Positions 17,593 through 26,484 are shown, numbered from the stretch's first letter. The stretch: DNA of 64,000 nucleotides from Rufibacter sp. LB8 (GCF_014876185.1 NZ_JADALJ010000001.1:3267501-3331500), one strand, 5' to 3'. Notes: generated from the sequence alone by a model not told the origin. A program made the numbers and translations.

Positions 17593-17607
17593 TCTCAAGC
17601 AGGAATT

Positions 17608-17648
17608 CCCGTTTTCGGCTCCGTTTCTGGAAATGAGCCCGAAAACGG
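17608..17648. repeat. 40-bp palindrome copy 10 (convergent gap)
   Basis: CCCGTTTTCGGCTCCGTTTC with right arm GAAATGAGCCCGAAAACGG, between the convergent yjbQ and the beta-barrel gene. Confidence 0.85.
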
Positions 17649-17682
17649 AAGAACTGACTTCCCGACCGGCGGCAAAGGAATT

Positions 17683-18567
17683 CTACTTGGTGAACCTGAG
17701 CCCTATGGTAAGGTCAATCCTATTCAAATCTTCTTTTTCTTCCAGGTAATCTTTGTATTTGCGGGTAGGTGTGGTGACTTCTACTTCAGTGAAAGAGCCT
17801 ATGACTGATGACAGTTGGAAACCCACTGCCCAATGGTCAGAGATAGGCAAGTCATAGGCTAGTTCCAAAGTGAACCCCAGGGTCTTGCCCTCAAGAGTAA
17901 TTTCACCGCCATTTTTAAGATAGTTTCGGTAGCCCATATGCCCAACTCCAAAGGAGCCTTGGAAAGAGTTCATACTGCTTGCGTTTGCAAAGCGAGTTGT
18001 AACAGTGGGTCCAGTGAAATGCATGTAGGTGTCTTCACTAACATTTAAAACAAAGGTATTGCCATTACTAGTGGTTACTGGTTGGTCTTTTATTTGACTA
18101 GCCGCAAAAAAAGAAGAATGGGTGAACCCGAAGCCTAAGAATGGACGCAGAAAATAGGTACCAGTGGCATTGAACGTGGTTCCCAACTTTAAACCATTCA
18201 AGTATTCTTCAATAATTGGGGGAACATCTCCCGTAGAGGCAGTACGATAGCCCAAGCCTCCGCCAATCCCAAACCGCCACCTAGGTAGTTCTTGCTGAGA
18301 AACATTAGGCTTTTTGGTTACGCTGCTTGTGTTAATGACGTCATAATCTGACGGATAGTAATTGTACTGGAACAGCTTGACTTGGTCTCTGGGCAGGGTG
18401 CGCTGCTGCAGTTTACCGTCCTGCACCTGCGCAAACGAAATACTGGCGGGGAGCACCTTCTTAATTTTGCAGTTAATGGAATCGCCGGCCTGGGTAAGCA
18501 CCAAATCCTGTGCAATGGCGCTATGCCCTACCCATAAAAACAGTAAAACGAAGAGTGCTTTTTTCAT
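17683..18567 (-). CDS. Predicted outer-membrane beta-barrel protein
   Basis: A 294-residue protein with signal peptide (KKALFVLLFLWVGHSAIA). After a short N-terminal domain (DLVLTQAGDSINCKIKKVLP) come alternating hydrophobic strands and a C-terminal LTIGLRFTK ending in an aromatic strand, typical of a small porin-like barrel. Function unknown. The frame stays open upstream to 18762 but that part overlaps the next gene, so MKKALF at 18567 is chosen. Confidence 0.75.
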   Translation of the reverse strand: MKKALFVLLFLWVGHSAIAQDLVLTQAGDSINCKIKKVLPASISFAQVQDGKLQQRTLPRDQVKLFQYNYYPSDYDVINTSSVTKKPNVSQQELPRWRFGIGGGLGYRTASTGDVPPIIEEYLNGLKLGTTFNATGTYFLRPFLGFGFTHSSFFAASQIKDQPVTTSNGNTFVLNVSEDTYMHFTGPTVTTRFANASSMNSFQGSFGVGHMGYRNYLKNGGEITLEGKTLGFTLELAYDLPISDHWAVGFQLSSVIGSFTEVEVTTPTRKYKDYLEEKEDLNRIDLTIGLRFTK

Positions 18568-18601
18568 GCAGAAGACAAAATAGAGATCGGCGGGAGGAAA
18601 T

Positions 18602-19201
18602 TTACAGTTGCACGATGCCTTCCACGCCGTAGGCATCTTCAGACATAAAGAGCAGCTTTTGGGTTTCCTGCAGACGGTAGCGTTGCAGACGCGGCGTTTT
18701 CTCTGGCTGGGCCACCAGCTGCATAACTTTCTTGGTTTCAAACAGCATGTTCTCCTGCACAATGGTGGCGTCTACCTGCACCAGTTGGTTCTGGCTGTTG
18801 AAGGTGTAGATTACTTCCTGCACGTTGGTGGAAGCGTCTGGTTTGGCCGTGAATCTATGCTGCGTTTGCCCGGCGGCGTTGGTGCTTTTTTCTTCGTTGA
18901 AAAGGCCCATCAAAGCCGGTTTGTTGATGTCTGTGTCTGAAAAAGGAGCCAGTTCCTGCGCCCAGTCTAACCCAGAAATGGTTTTGGTCTCCGCTTTTTG
19001 GTCAGCTTGCGTGACGGTCTTGGAGACAGGCGCCTTGGCTTGGTTCAGCGCTTCTGCTTCCTGCGCCAGGAACGCGTTCACGTCAAACGCCTGCGTGTTC
19101 TGCGGGCTGAGACCGGCAGGGTTGGGTGCGTCATTGCAGCTTTGCACACCAATTATAGCGGCGACACAGGCAAAGAAGAAAAGCTTTTTCAAGTTGGTCA
19201 T
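18602..19201 (-). CDS. Lipoprotein of unknown function
   Basis: A 199-residue lipoprotein (FFFACVAAIIGVQSC, Cys at about residue 22). The mature part starts with a Pro/Gln/Ala-rich linker and ends with a beta-rich domain (VQEVIYTFNSQNQLVQVDATI). Family not recognised. It precedes the beta-barrel gene by 34 bases on the same strand, so the two may form an envelope pair. The frame is open upstream to 19306 through a palindrome; 19201 is chosen because of the lipobox. Confidence 0.72.
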   Translation of the reverse strand: MTNLKKLFFFACVAAIIGVQSCNDAPNPAGLSPQNTQAFDVNAFLAQEAEALNQAKAPVSKTVTQADQKAETKTISGLDWAQELAPFSDTDINKPALMGLFNEEKSTNAAGQTQHRFTAKPDASTNVQEVIYTFNSQNQLVQVDATIVQENMLFETKKVMQLVAQPEKTPRLQRYRLQETQKLLFMSEDAYGVEGIVQL

Positions 19202-19240
19202 GCAAAGTTGTAATTCAAGGTGAAGAAAAAGCGGCAGTCT

Positions 19241-19280
19241 GCGTTTTTGGCTCCATTTCCAGAAACGAGCCCCAAAACGC
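19241..19280. repeat. 40-bp palindrome copy 11
   Basis: GCGTTTTTGGCTCCATTTCC with right arm GAAACGAGCCCCAAAACGC, upstream of the lipoprotein gene on the minus strand. Confidence 0.85.
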
Positions 19281-19500
19281 ATGTCAGAAAAGAAGCGTCG
19301 TGACACTGACAGGACATGTCTCTATGCAACGAGGAAGTTTCTTTGGAAGAAGACCTTACTTCAAAGCGATGCCTGTTGCAAATGTAGGCGATTATTAAAT
19401 TGAACCAGGCTTGCTGCGTAGAACCTCGTCGTGTCAGTGCTACGGCGCTACATGACGCCATGCCGTTCGCTCAAGCGCCTCGTAACGCTTGGGCCAAATT
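19281..19500. other. Gap with degenerate repeats
   Basis: No gene seen. Short related motifs (GTCGTGACACTGAC, CTCGTCGTGTCAGTGCTAC and CTCAAGCGCCTCGTAACG) resemble pieces found again in the gap at 25.7-26.4 kb and look like decayed repeats. Confidence 0.4.
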
Positions 19501-19541
19501 CCTGTTTTCGGGCTCATTTCTGAAAACGAGCCCGAAAACAG
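19501..19541. repeat. 40-bp palindrome copy 12
   Basis: CCTGTTTTCGGGCTCATTTC with right arm GAAAACGAGCCCGAAAACAG, four bases beyond the stop of gpmI (minus strand). Confidence 0.88.
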
Positions 19542-19544
19542 AAA

Positions 19545-21089
19545 TTAAACCAGTTGTCCTTCCGTGGGAATCAGCAAAGACGTACCAGTCATGTCTGCCG
19601 GGGCCTGCAAGCCGAGTAATGCCAATACCGTAGGCGCAATGTCTCCCAGTTTGCCATCCATGATTTCGCCTTTGTAGGTGGCGTCTGCCAGAATGATGGG
19701 CACCAGGTTGGTGGTGTGGGCGGTGTTGGGCGTGCCGTCTGGGTTGCGCATCACGTCTGCGTTGCCGTGGTCTGCGATCACAATGCTGGCGTAGCCGTGC
19801 TCCAGGGCCGCGGTCACCACGGCCTGGGCGCATTGGTCCACGGTTTCCACGGCTTTGATGGCGGCCTCAAACACGCCGGTGTGTCCCACCATGTCGGGAT
19901 TCGCGAAGTTCAGGCAGATGAAATCAGCGCTTTCGGCAGTAATCTCCGGCACAATGGCGTCTCTGATCTCAAAGGCGCTCATCTCAGGCTGCAAGTCATA
20001 GGTAGCCACCTTCGGCGAAGCACACATAATGCGTTTCTCGCCCTCAAACGGATTTTCACGCCCCCCCGAAAAGAAGAAGGTCACGTGCGGGTATTTCTCG
20101 GTTTCGGCTATTCTGATTTGGGTCTTGCCGAAGCTTTCCAGGACTTCGCCCAGCGTATTGGCCAGGTTATCTTTATCAAAAATAGGTTGCACGCCCACAA
20201 ACGTGTCATCATAATTGGTGAGCGTGTAGTAGCGCAGGCTCAGCGGGAACATGTCGTGCTCCGGGAATTCGCGTTGGGTGAGGGCTTGGGTGATTTCGCG
20301 GCCGCGGTCTGTGCGGTAATTGAAACAGATGACCACATCACCTTCCTTGATATGGGCTAGCGGCGCGCCGTCTTGGTTCAGGCAGACAATGGGCTGAATG
20401 AATTCATCGGTCACGCCTTCGTCATAGGACTCCTGCAGAGCTTCGCGCCAGTTTATAGAATTTCGGCCTTGGCCTTTCACCAGCAAGTCATAGGCCAGTT
20501 TCACGCGTTCCCAGCGGTTGTCGCGGTCCATGGCGTAGTAGCGGCCAATGATGGAGGCGATTTTTCCGGTAGAAGTATCTAAGTGGTTCTGTAAATCTGT
20601 GAGGTAGTCCAGGCCGCCTTTGGGGTCTGTGTCGCGGCCGTCTGTGAAGGCATGCACAAACACGTTCTCCAAGCCTTGTTCATGGGCCAAAGAGCAAAGC
20701 GCTTTTAAATGTTCAATGTGAGAGTGTACGCCGCCGTCAGAGACCAAACCCATGAAGTGCACCGGCTTGCCGTTTTCCCGGGCGAACTGGAACGCATCTA
20801 CCAGCGCCGACGTGAGGCCCAGGGTTTTCTCTCTTATGGCAACATTGATTCGCACCAGGTCCTGGTACACCACGCGGCCGGCGCCCAGGTTCATGTGGCC
20901 CACCTCAGAGTTGCCCATCTGGCCTTCGGGCAGGCCCACGGCCTCGCCAGACGCCTCCAGCCGTGCGTGCGGGAACCGCTGGAACAGAGAATCTATGAAC
21001 GGCGTCTGGGCGTGCTCAATGGCAGAAACAGACGGGTCGGTGCCCAGGCCCCATCCGTCTAAAATCATTAGAAGTACCTTCTTGCTCAT
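19545..21089 (-). CDS. gpmI: 2,3-bisphosphoglycerate-independent phosphoglycerate mutase
   Basis: A 514-residue glycolytic enzyme converting 3- to 2-phosphoglycerate with two manganese ions. Seen: N-terminal MILDGWG with Asp 11, the phosphoserine region GQMGNSEVGHMNLGAGR with Ser 61, TDGRDTDP, and the C-terminal metal region VIADHGNADVM followed by NTAHTTNLVP. Full length. It is transcribed away from the DUF4783 gene. Confidence 0.97.
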   Translation of the reverse strand: MSKKVLLMILDGWGLGTDPSVSAIEHAQTPFIDSLFQRFPHARLEASGEAVGLPEGQMGNSEVGHMNLGAGRVVYQDLVRINVAIREKTLGLTSALVDAFQFARENGKPVHFMGLVSDGGVHSHIEHLKALCSLAHEQGLENVFVHAFTDGRDTDPKGGLDYLTDLQNHLDTSTGKIASIIGRYYAMDRDNRWERVKLAYDLLVKGQGRNSINWREALQESYDEGVTDEFIQPIVCLNQDGAPLAHIKEGDVVICFNYRTDRGREITQALTQREFPEHDMFPLSLRYYTLTNYDDTFVGVQPIFDKDNLANTLGEVLESFGKTQIRIAETEKYPHVTFFFSGGRENPFEGEKRIMCASPKVATYDLQPEMSAFEIRDAIVPEITAESADFICLNFANPDMVGHTGVFEAAIKAVETVDQCAQAVVTAALEHGYASIVIADHGNADVMRNPDGTPNTAHTTNLVPIILADATYKGEIMDGKLGDIAPTVLALLGLQAPADMTGTSLLIPTEGQLV

Positions 21090-21231
21090 GGGCGTAAAGA
21101 TACAAGCCTGCCTGTAAAAAGCATGGAAAGCCCTTTGAATCTACAGATTTCCCGTATATTTAAGCGGCTAATACCCTACGTCTTTGGCATAGTTTTGGCT
21201 TACTTGAGTAGAACTTGATTTATAGAAAGCG

Positions 21232-21633
21232 ATGAAAAACATAAAGAGATTGGTAGCGATGACGGTGGTGCTGTTGGGCATGTGGATGGGAGCCGGTGCG
21301 GTAGCTGCACAATCTGATGTGATGGGCGGCATACAGTCGGCGCTCAAGTCTGGATCTTCCAAAGACCTGGCCCGCTATTTCAACAGCCGCGTAGAGGTTA
21401 GTATTGACGGCGACAATGCCAGCTACAGCCAAAGCCAGGCCGAAATGGTCTTACGCAACTTCTTCAGCAAGAACCCGTCCGCCGGTTTCAGCTTTGACCA
21501 TGAAGGCGGCTCAGAGAACGGACAACGCTACGCCATCGGTAAATACAACCACAAAGGCGGCCGCTACAGCGTGGTGGTGAAGATTAAGAAATACGGCGAC
21601 GCCTACCGCATTGACACCATTGAATTCAAGTAA
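21232..21633 (+). CDS. DUF4783 domain protein
   Basis: A 133-residue exported protein. Signal peptide to AGAVAAQ, then a single compact domain (LKSGSSKDLARYFNSRVEVS, LRNFFSKNPSAGFSFDHEGG, YKIDTIEFK-like end) matching DUF4783, an NTF2-like fold found in Bacteroidota and often next to nadC. Its role is unknown. Followed by a hairpin terminator. Confidence 0.9.
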   Translation: MKNIKRLVAMTVVLLGMWMGAGAVAAQSDVMGGIQSALKSGSSKDLARYFNSRVEVSIDGDNASYSQSQAEMVLRNFFSKNPSAGFSFDHEGGSENGQRYAIGKYNHKGGRYSVVVKIKKYGDAYRIDTIEFK

Positions 21634-21715
21634 TTGAGACATAAGATATCAGACGCAAGCCGTAAGATTCTTAGATAAAGTAAAAATATACCTGCTGTTT
21701 ACAGCTATAGTTTGA

Positions 21716-21745
21716 AAAGGCACCGATTGTTCGGTGCCTTTTTTT
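21716..21745 (+). terminator. Rho-independent terminator after DUF4783 gene
   Basis: AAAAGGCACCGA, short loop, TCGGTGCCTTTTTTT: a strong stem with a T run. The T run ends 12 bases before the GTG start of nadC. Confidence 0.88.
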
Positions 21746-21756
21746 ATTTTTGCACC

Positions 21757-22614
21757 GTGAAAGCTCCGTACCTTACCCCAGAAGCAATCAAAGCGTTTAT
21801 CCGGCAGGCCCTGCAGGAAGACGTTGCCGACGGCGACCATTCAAGTTTGGCAGCCATTCCCGCAACTGCCACCAACCAAGCCAAGCTCCTGGTGAAAGAC
21901 CAGGGCATTCTGGCAGGGGTTGAACTGGCCTGGAAAATCTTTCATGAAGTAGACCCCACGCTGCGTATGGAAGTGCTGTTGCAAGACGGCGCTGAAATCA
22001 GGCACGGCGATGTGGCATTCACGGTGCACGGAAAGGCGCAGTCCATCTTAACGGCTGAGCGGCTGGTCTTGAACTGCATGCAGCGCATGAGCGGCATTGC
22101 CACCTACACCAAGAGCATCGCGCAGCTGATTGAAGGCACCGGCGCTAAACTACTGGACACCCGCAAAACCACGCCCAACTTCCGGTTAATGGAGAAATGG
22201 GCGGTTTTGATTGGCGGCGGCACCAACCACCGGTTCGGGCTGTATGACATGATTATGCTCAAAGACAACCACGTGGACTACGCCGGCGGCATTAAACAAG
22301 CCATTGACGCCACGCACGCGTATCTGAAAAACTTGGGCAAACCACTCAAGATTGAAGTAGAAACCAGAAACTTAGACGAAGTACGGCAAGTGCTGGCCAT
22401 TGGCGGCATTGACCGCATCATGCTGGACAACTTTAACATAGAACTGCTCCGCGAAGCCGTGCAATTGATTGACAATAAGTTTGAAACCGAAGCCAGCGGC
22501 GGCATTACCGAGCAAACCATCAGAGAAGTAGCCGAGACGGGTGTGAACTTCATCTCCGTAGGCGCTTTAACGCATTCTAACCGCAGTTTAGATTTGAGCC
22601 TAAAAGCTTATTAG
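21757..22614 (+). CDS. nadC: Nicotinate-nucleotide pyrophosphorylase (carboxylating)
   Basis: A 285-residue quinolinate phosphoribosyltransferase of NAD synthesis. Seen: QEDVADGDHSS near the start, LNCMQRMSGIATYT, LLDTRKTTPNFR, and MLKDNHVDYAGG, then the phosphate site around EASGGITEQT. The frame is open up to an ATG at 21712, but that stretch encodes the terminator hairpin of the preceding gene; the GTG at 21757 gives the family N-terminus (KAPYLTPEAIKAFI). The stop codon touches a TATCAAGTAG repeat. Confidence 0.95.
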   Translation: MKAPYLTPEAIKAFIRQALQEDVADGDHSSLAAIPATATNQAKLLVKDQGILAGVELAWKIFHEVDPTLRMEVLLQDGAEIRHGDVAFTVHGKAQSILTAERLVLNCMQRMSGIATYTKSIAQLIEGTGAKLLDTRKTTPNFRLMEKWAVLIGGGTNHRFGLYDMIMLKDNHVDYAGGIKQAIDATHAYLKNLGKPLKIEVETRNLDEVRQVLAIGGIDRIMLDNFNIELLREAVQLIDNKFETEASGGITEQTIREVAETGVNFISVGALTHSNRSLDLSLKAY

Positions 22615-22755
22615 TATCAAGTAGTGCGTATCAAGTAGCAAGATTTTTAACGAGTACTTAGAATAATTAAATTAATAAAGGTAGAAGCGTAGGAAGCAGC
22701 AAGTTGGCAAGTGAACATCATGTACATGATACCTGATACTTGCTACGTGATACCA
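22614..22755. repeat. TATCAAGTAGCA repeat pair in inverted arrangement
   Basis: Left end GTATCAAGTAGTGCGTATCA (from 22614) and right end ATGATACCTGATACTTGCTA (22726-22755) face each other. The element fills the gap between nadC and the YcxB-like gene; its right end stops nine bases before that gene. Confidence 0.65.
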
Positions 22756-22763
22756 CAAGCGTT

Positions 22764-23363
22764 ATGATGCAACCAAACCAACGAGGAGGACAACGGGTAC
22801 AGCAGCAACAGGCATCAAATCCGTTGGCCATCAAGACCAAGAAGAATCAGTTAGACAAGAACGCGTACGCGAAGTTGGCTCTGCTGCAAGTGTGGAAGAA
22901 AGAATGGTGGCGGGCTTTGATTCCGTTGGTGGTCTTGTCATTGCCGGTGGTGTTTGACTTCTCCTGGTGGTGGATTGCCGGTGCGGTGGTAGTGACTATC
23001 TTGTACGCCTTGGTGCGGTCTGCGCAGGTGATGGGCGTTACCCAGATGGAGCAGAGCAGCGTGCTGTTTGAGCGCGTGATGTTTGAGATTGACCAACGCC
23101 AGATTTTGATGAAACGCAATGACCGCGAAGGCATGGCCCTGCAGTGGGACATGATTGAGCGCGTGACCCAGAGCAAGGATTCGTACTTCTTTTACCTGAA
23201 AGGCCCCAGCGCAGACCAATTGCCCACCGGTTTCAAAGGCTGGCTGGCCAAGACGTTCAACGTGCCTATTTTCCTGCAGCTGCCGTTCAGAATTTTCAAC
23301 AGCCCCAATGACATCAAGTTGATGGAATCCCTGTTGCGCCGTAAAAACTTTATTGCCGCCTAA
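22764..23363 (+). CDS. YcxB-like membrane protein
   Basis: A 199-residue protein with a Gln-rich cytoplasmic start (QRGGQRVQQQQASN), two adjacent membrane segments (about 50-92: ALIPLVVLSLPVVFDFSWWW and IAGAVVVTILYALV) and a C-terminal YcxB-like domain (QILMKRNDREGMALQWDMIE, then SYFFYLKG). YcxB proteins are small membrane proteins of unknown role. Two ATG codons at 22764 and 22767 are both possible. Confidence 0.75.
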   Translation: MMQPNQRGGQRVQQQQASNPLAIKTKKNQLDKNAYAKLALLQVWKKEWWRALIPLVVLSLPVVFDFSWWWIAGAVVVTILYALVRSAQVMGVTQMEQSSVLFERVMFEIDQRQILMKRNDREGMALQWDMIERVTQSKDSYFFYLKGPSADQLPTGFKGWLAKTFNVPIFLQLPFRIFNSPNDIKLMESLLRRKNFIAA

Positions 23364-23407
23364 GCGTCTAACCTAGAAACCCGTTTTTGACTTAAACATC
23401 CTGAGAA

Positions 23408-23701
23408 ATGATAAAAAAGACCCTATCTGTTTTTGCTGTGACTGGTGCATTGGCGTTGGCTTCTTGCAGCAGCGAGCCTTCTGACCTTAGACCAGAAACC
23501 AAAGTGTCCATGGACTCTGTGCCTCCGGGAGAGCGCAACAACACATCTAACATTGACAACGGTCGTTCTGATGAAGTAACCCGTGACAATGTGTATATCA
23601 ACCATGACGAGCACGAGAAGAAAACAGCGCCTGGCACTTCTAAAGAAGTAGCGCCTGCCCAGCAGACCAACCAGAAAGAAGCCGTAGAAAACCACAACTA
23701 G
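23408..23701 (+). CDS. Small charged lipoprotein
   Basis: A 97-residue lipoprotein (VTGALALASC, Cys 20). The mature part is low-complexity and highly charged, with no fold signature. Unknown function; 44 bases after the YcxB-like gene. Confidence 0.7.
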   Translation: MIKKTLSVFAVTGALALASCSSEPSDLRPETKVSMDSVPPGERNNTSNIDNGRSDEVTRDNVYINHDEHEKKTAPGTSKEVAPAQQTNQKEAVENHN

Positions 23702-23718
23702 TCTTCTTACCGGCCAAT

Positions 23719-23760
23719 CCCGTTTTGGGGCTCGTTTCTGAAAATGAGCCCCAAAACGGG
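23719..23760. repeat. 40-bp palindrome copy 13
   Basis: CCCGTTTTGGGGCTCGTTTC with right arm GAAAATGAGCCCCAAAACGG, one of the most regular copies: both arms changed together to the GGGGC / GCCCC version. Confidence 0.9.
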
Positions 23761-23783
23761 ATTTGTGTCTATTCTAAAAAGCT

Positions 23784-24059
23784 ATGAAAAAAATCCTTTC
23801 TATCTCTCTGTCGGTGATGATGGCGTTGGCGCTGGGTTCCTGTGCCCAAGACACCAAAACTGTTCAGCAAGAAGGCCAACCGGCCACAGCTGAGGCTACC
23901 GCAGATTCCACGGCTACCAGCACCAAGCAAATGGCGTATGTCTGCCCCATGGAGTGCGCCAACAGTGCCAGCATGAACCCCGGCAAGTGCCCGGTGTGCG
24001 GCATGGACCTGGTGAAAAACCCAGATTACGTGGCGCCAGACAGCACGCTGCAAAACTAG
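23784..24059 (+). CDS. Heavy-metal-binding-domain lipoprotein
   Basis: A 91-residue lipoprotein (MALALGSC) with an Ala/Thr-rich linker and the heavy metal binding domain seen in copper/silver efflux adaptors: YVCPMECANSASMNPGKC then PVCGMDLV. Cys and Met residues likely bind a soft metal ion in the periplasm. It precedes a methyltransferase gene and a ZIP transporter gene on the same strand. Confidence 0.88.
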   Translation: MKKILSISLSVMMALALGSCAQDTKTVQQEGQPATAEATADSTATSTKQMAYVCPMECANSASMNPGKCPVCGMDLVKNPDYVAPDSTLQN

Positions 24060-24116
24060 TTTTCCTGTATAGGTTCGCGCGGGTTTGTACGTGCGGCCAT
24101 TTTTCCTGCGGAACGC

Positions 24117-24851
24117 ATGGCACAGCCCCCAGATTGGTTTAGCACTTGGTTTGACTCACCGTATTACCACATTCTGTACAAGAACCGTGACGCCCAGGAG
24201 GCCCAGCGGTTCATGGATGCCTTGGTGACCTACCTCCAGCCCAAGCCCACCTACAAGCTGATGGATCTGGCCTGCGGAAAGGGCCGCCATGCCATTTACC
24301 TCAACCAGAAAGGCTTTGACGTGACCGGCATTGACCTTTCCGCCAAAAGTATTGCCTTTGCCAAGCAGTTTGAGAACGAGCGGTTGCATTTCTTTGAGCA
24401 TGACATGCGCAACGTGTTTAGGCCCGGCGGGTTTGACCTGATTCTGAACTTGTTCACCAGCTTCGGGTATTTTGCGGCAGACTGTGAGAACGTGGTGGCC
24501 TTGCAGTCCACGGCGGCCTCGCTCCGGCCCGGCGGCGAGTTGGTCATTGACTTCATGAACTCGCGGCGGGTGATTGACCGGCTGGTGGCCCGTGAAACTA
24601 AGACCGAGGGCGGCATAGATTTCCATATCACCCGGCGGGTGGAGCTCGGGTTCATCCTCAAGACCATCAAATTCCAGGACCAGGGGCAGGACTATGCCTT
24701 TGTGGAACGGGTACGCGCCCTGCAGTATGATGAATTTATGGAGTATTTCCTGATGGCGAAGCTGCGGGTCAGAAACGTGTTCGGGGATTATGCCCTGGGC
24801 CCTTTTGACCCAGAAAAGAGTGAACGCATGATTTTCGTGCTGAAAAAATAA
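24117..24851 (+). CDS. Class I SAM-dependent methyltransferase
   Basis: A 244-residue methyltransferase. Motif I is LMDLACGKGRHAIYL (about 48-62), followed by VTGIDLSAKSI and motif IV region FDLILNLFTSFGYF; LRPGGELVIDFMN is the post-strand loop. The substrate is not apparent; the N-terminus WFDSPYYHILYKNRD is shared by a small-molecule methyltransferase group in Bacteroidota. The ZIP gene begins eight bases after its stop. Confidence 0.88.
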   Translation: MAQPPDWFSTWFDSPYYHILYKNRDAQEAQRFMDALVTYLQPKPTYKLMDLACGKGRHAIYLNQKGFDVTGIDLSAKSIAFAKQFENERLHFFEHDMRNVFRPGGFDLILNLFTSFGYFAADCENVVALQSTAASLRPGGELVIDFMNSRRVIDRLVARETKTEGGIDFHITRRVELGFILKTIKFQDQGQDYAFVERVRALQYDEFMEYFLMAKLRVRNVFGDYALGPFDPEKSERMIFVLKK

Positions 24852-24859
24852 TCACCTGT

Positions 24860-25654
24860 ATGTTTTTAGCGGTTTCCCTTCTTTTCTTCACGGTGTTGTT
24901 GTCTGGTTGGCTGGTGAAATTCCTGCCGCAGAACAACCAACTTTGGCTGAAATTGCTTTTGGCGTTCAGCGGTGCCTATCTTTTCTCGCTCACCATTCTG
25001 CATATTCTGCCAGACGTGCTGCTCAGCACGCAAGACCCGCACCGCGTGGGGTTCTACATTCTGGCCGGTTTTTTCCTGCAACTAGTGCTGGAGGTTTTCT
25101 CGCACGGCGTGGAGCACGGCCACATTCATGCGCATGGCAACCACCAAGGGCACGCCCACAAGCAGTCCCATTCGCACGCGGTGCCCGTGCTGTTGCTGGT
25201 GTCGTTGATCATCCATTCTCTGTTAGAGGGAAGTGTGTTAATCCCCAGCCGAATGGCGGCCCAGCAGGCCCATGAACACCTGCACGCGCACACCCACGTC
25301 GGCGACAATTTCTACCACATTCTGGCGGGCATTGCGCTGCACCACATTCCGGCGGCTATTGCCTTAATGTCTGTGTTGGTGGCGCGGTTGCACAGCTTTA
25401 AGAAGGCCTTTTTCTATCTGTTGCTGTTTGCGGCGGCTGCTCCGGCGGGTCTGTTGTTCAGTAATTACGTGGCCTTGGAGCGGTTACTCTCTAGTGAAGC
25501 CTATACCATTCTGAGCGGGTTGCTGGTGGGTAATTTTCTGCACATCTCCACCACCATTCTTTTTGAAACCAGCCCAGAGCACCGGTTTAACCGCGGCAAG
25601 CTGATTGCCACTATTCTGGGTGCGTCCGTGGCTATTGGGGCGGGTATGCTGTAA
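24860..25654 (+). CDS. ZIP family metal transporter
   Basis: A 264-residue inner-membrane permease of the ZIP family, which moves zinc or other divalent metals into the cytoplasm. Several membrane segments, a His-rich loop (HGVEHGHIHAHGNHQGHAHK, about 88-107), and the two metal-site motifs HSLLEG (helix IV) and HHIPAA (helix V). It is coupled to the methyltransferase gene. Confidence 0.9.
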   Translation: MFLAVSLLFFTVLLSGWLVKFLPQNNQLWLKLLLAFSGAYLFSLTILHILPDVLLSTQDPHRVGFYILAGFFLQLVLEVFSHGVEHGHIHAHGNHQGHAHKQSHSHAVPVLLLVSLIIHSLLEGSVLIPSRMAAQQAHEHLHAHTHVGDNFYHILAGIALHHIPAAIALMSVLVARLHSFKKAFFYLLLFAAAAPAGLLFSNYVALERLLSSEAYTILSGLLVGNFLHISTTILFETSPEHRFNRGKLIATILGASVAIGAGML

Positions 25655-25664
25655 AAGTAGGTTT

Positions 25665-25704
25665 CCGTTTTTGGCTTCATTTCCAGAATTGAACCTGAAA
25701 ACAG
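25665..25704. repeat. 40-bp palindrome copy 14
   Basis: CCGTTTTTGGCTTCATTTCC with a diverged right arm (GAATTGAACCTGAAAACAG), eleven bases after the ZIP gene. Confidence 0.78.
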
Positions 25705-26167
25705 AATCTTACTTTTAATGGTCATCCTGAGCATTCCTGAGGCGGGAGCCGAAAGGAGCGAACGAAGCGAAGCTCTCGTAGATAGAAATTGAACGTCATT
25801 CTGAGCCTGCCGAAGGTTCTAATGAAGATTCTTTCTTGCTAATTCAAGCAATTCCCTGCGCCGTTGTTGGTGTTCTCACCAACAACTTGAACTGCGGTTC
25901 TAGCAGCTTTTGTGCACGCTATTTGCTTTCCTTCCAAAATCCCGTTGCATCCCTTGCCTCACAAGACGGCTCTTTCCATATTATGGCTCCGAGCGCTCAC
26001 GGCCGCGAGGCCCCGCCTTCCCCTCTCACGCTGTACCAGCTTCCTAGTGCCTTCGGCACCCGCCTGCCGGCGACGGAACCTGCTTAGGCGCTCGATGGAA
26101 AGCCTGGAAATGGTACAGTTTGAAAGGCAGTCTGCGTTTTGGGCATCAGCAGTGCCACCTGCTCAAA

Positions 26168-26200
26168 AGACCTCACAGGTTTTGGAAACCTGTGAGGTCT
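26168..26200. repeat. 33-base palindrome AGACCTCACAGG type
   Basis: AGACCTCACAGGTTT, TGG centre, AAACCTGTGAGGTCT: a perfect 15-base inverted repeat. A related but diverged copy with CCTCGTAG arms lies at about 26325-26355. Confidence 0.75.
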
Positions 26201-26370
26201 GCGCCATTTGCGTTTTTAGGCTCTGGATTGGAAATGGGGACGAAACTGGGCAATGCGTGTGCCGGTTGTAGAGACCAGGCACCGCCTTGTCTCAACGGTT
26301 GAGGTCCCGACAAACGCTTGCTCAAAGGACCTCGTAGTGTGCGAAGCTCCTACGAGTGTCTGCGCCAATT

Positions 26371-26411
26371 CCGTTTTTGGCCTCGTTTTCAGAAATGAGC
26401 CCGAAAACAGG
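26371..26411. repeat. 40-bp palindrome copy 15
   Basis: CCGTTTTTGGCCTCGTTTTC with right arm GAAATGAGCCCGAAAACAGG. A worn copy of the same type is visible at 26211-26250. Confidence 0.83.
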
Positions 26412-26476
26412 AAATCGGGTTGGAAATTCTGGAGGACAACTTGGGCGCACCCGCAGAAATTCTCCAGAAAAGCCCG

Positions 26477-26484
26477 TATCTTTC
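26477..26484 (+). promoter_or_regulatory. Putative -7 promoter element (TATCTTTC)
   Basis: One mismatch to TAnnTTTG, 12 bases before the start of the DUF2939 gene, implying a very short leader. Confidence 0.35.

Noticed and set aside
25836-26271. Two overlapping plus-strand frames that might be small genes
   Set aside because: Composition (Pro, Ser, Arg, Leu) is that of translated GC-rich repeats, with no promoter or family signal.
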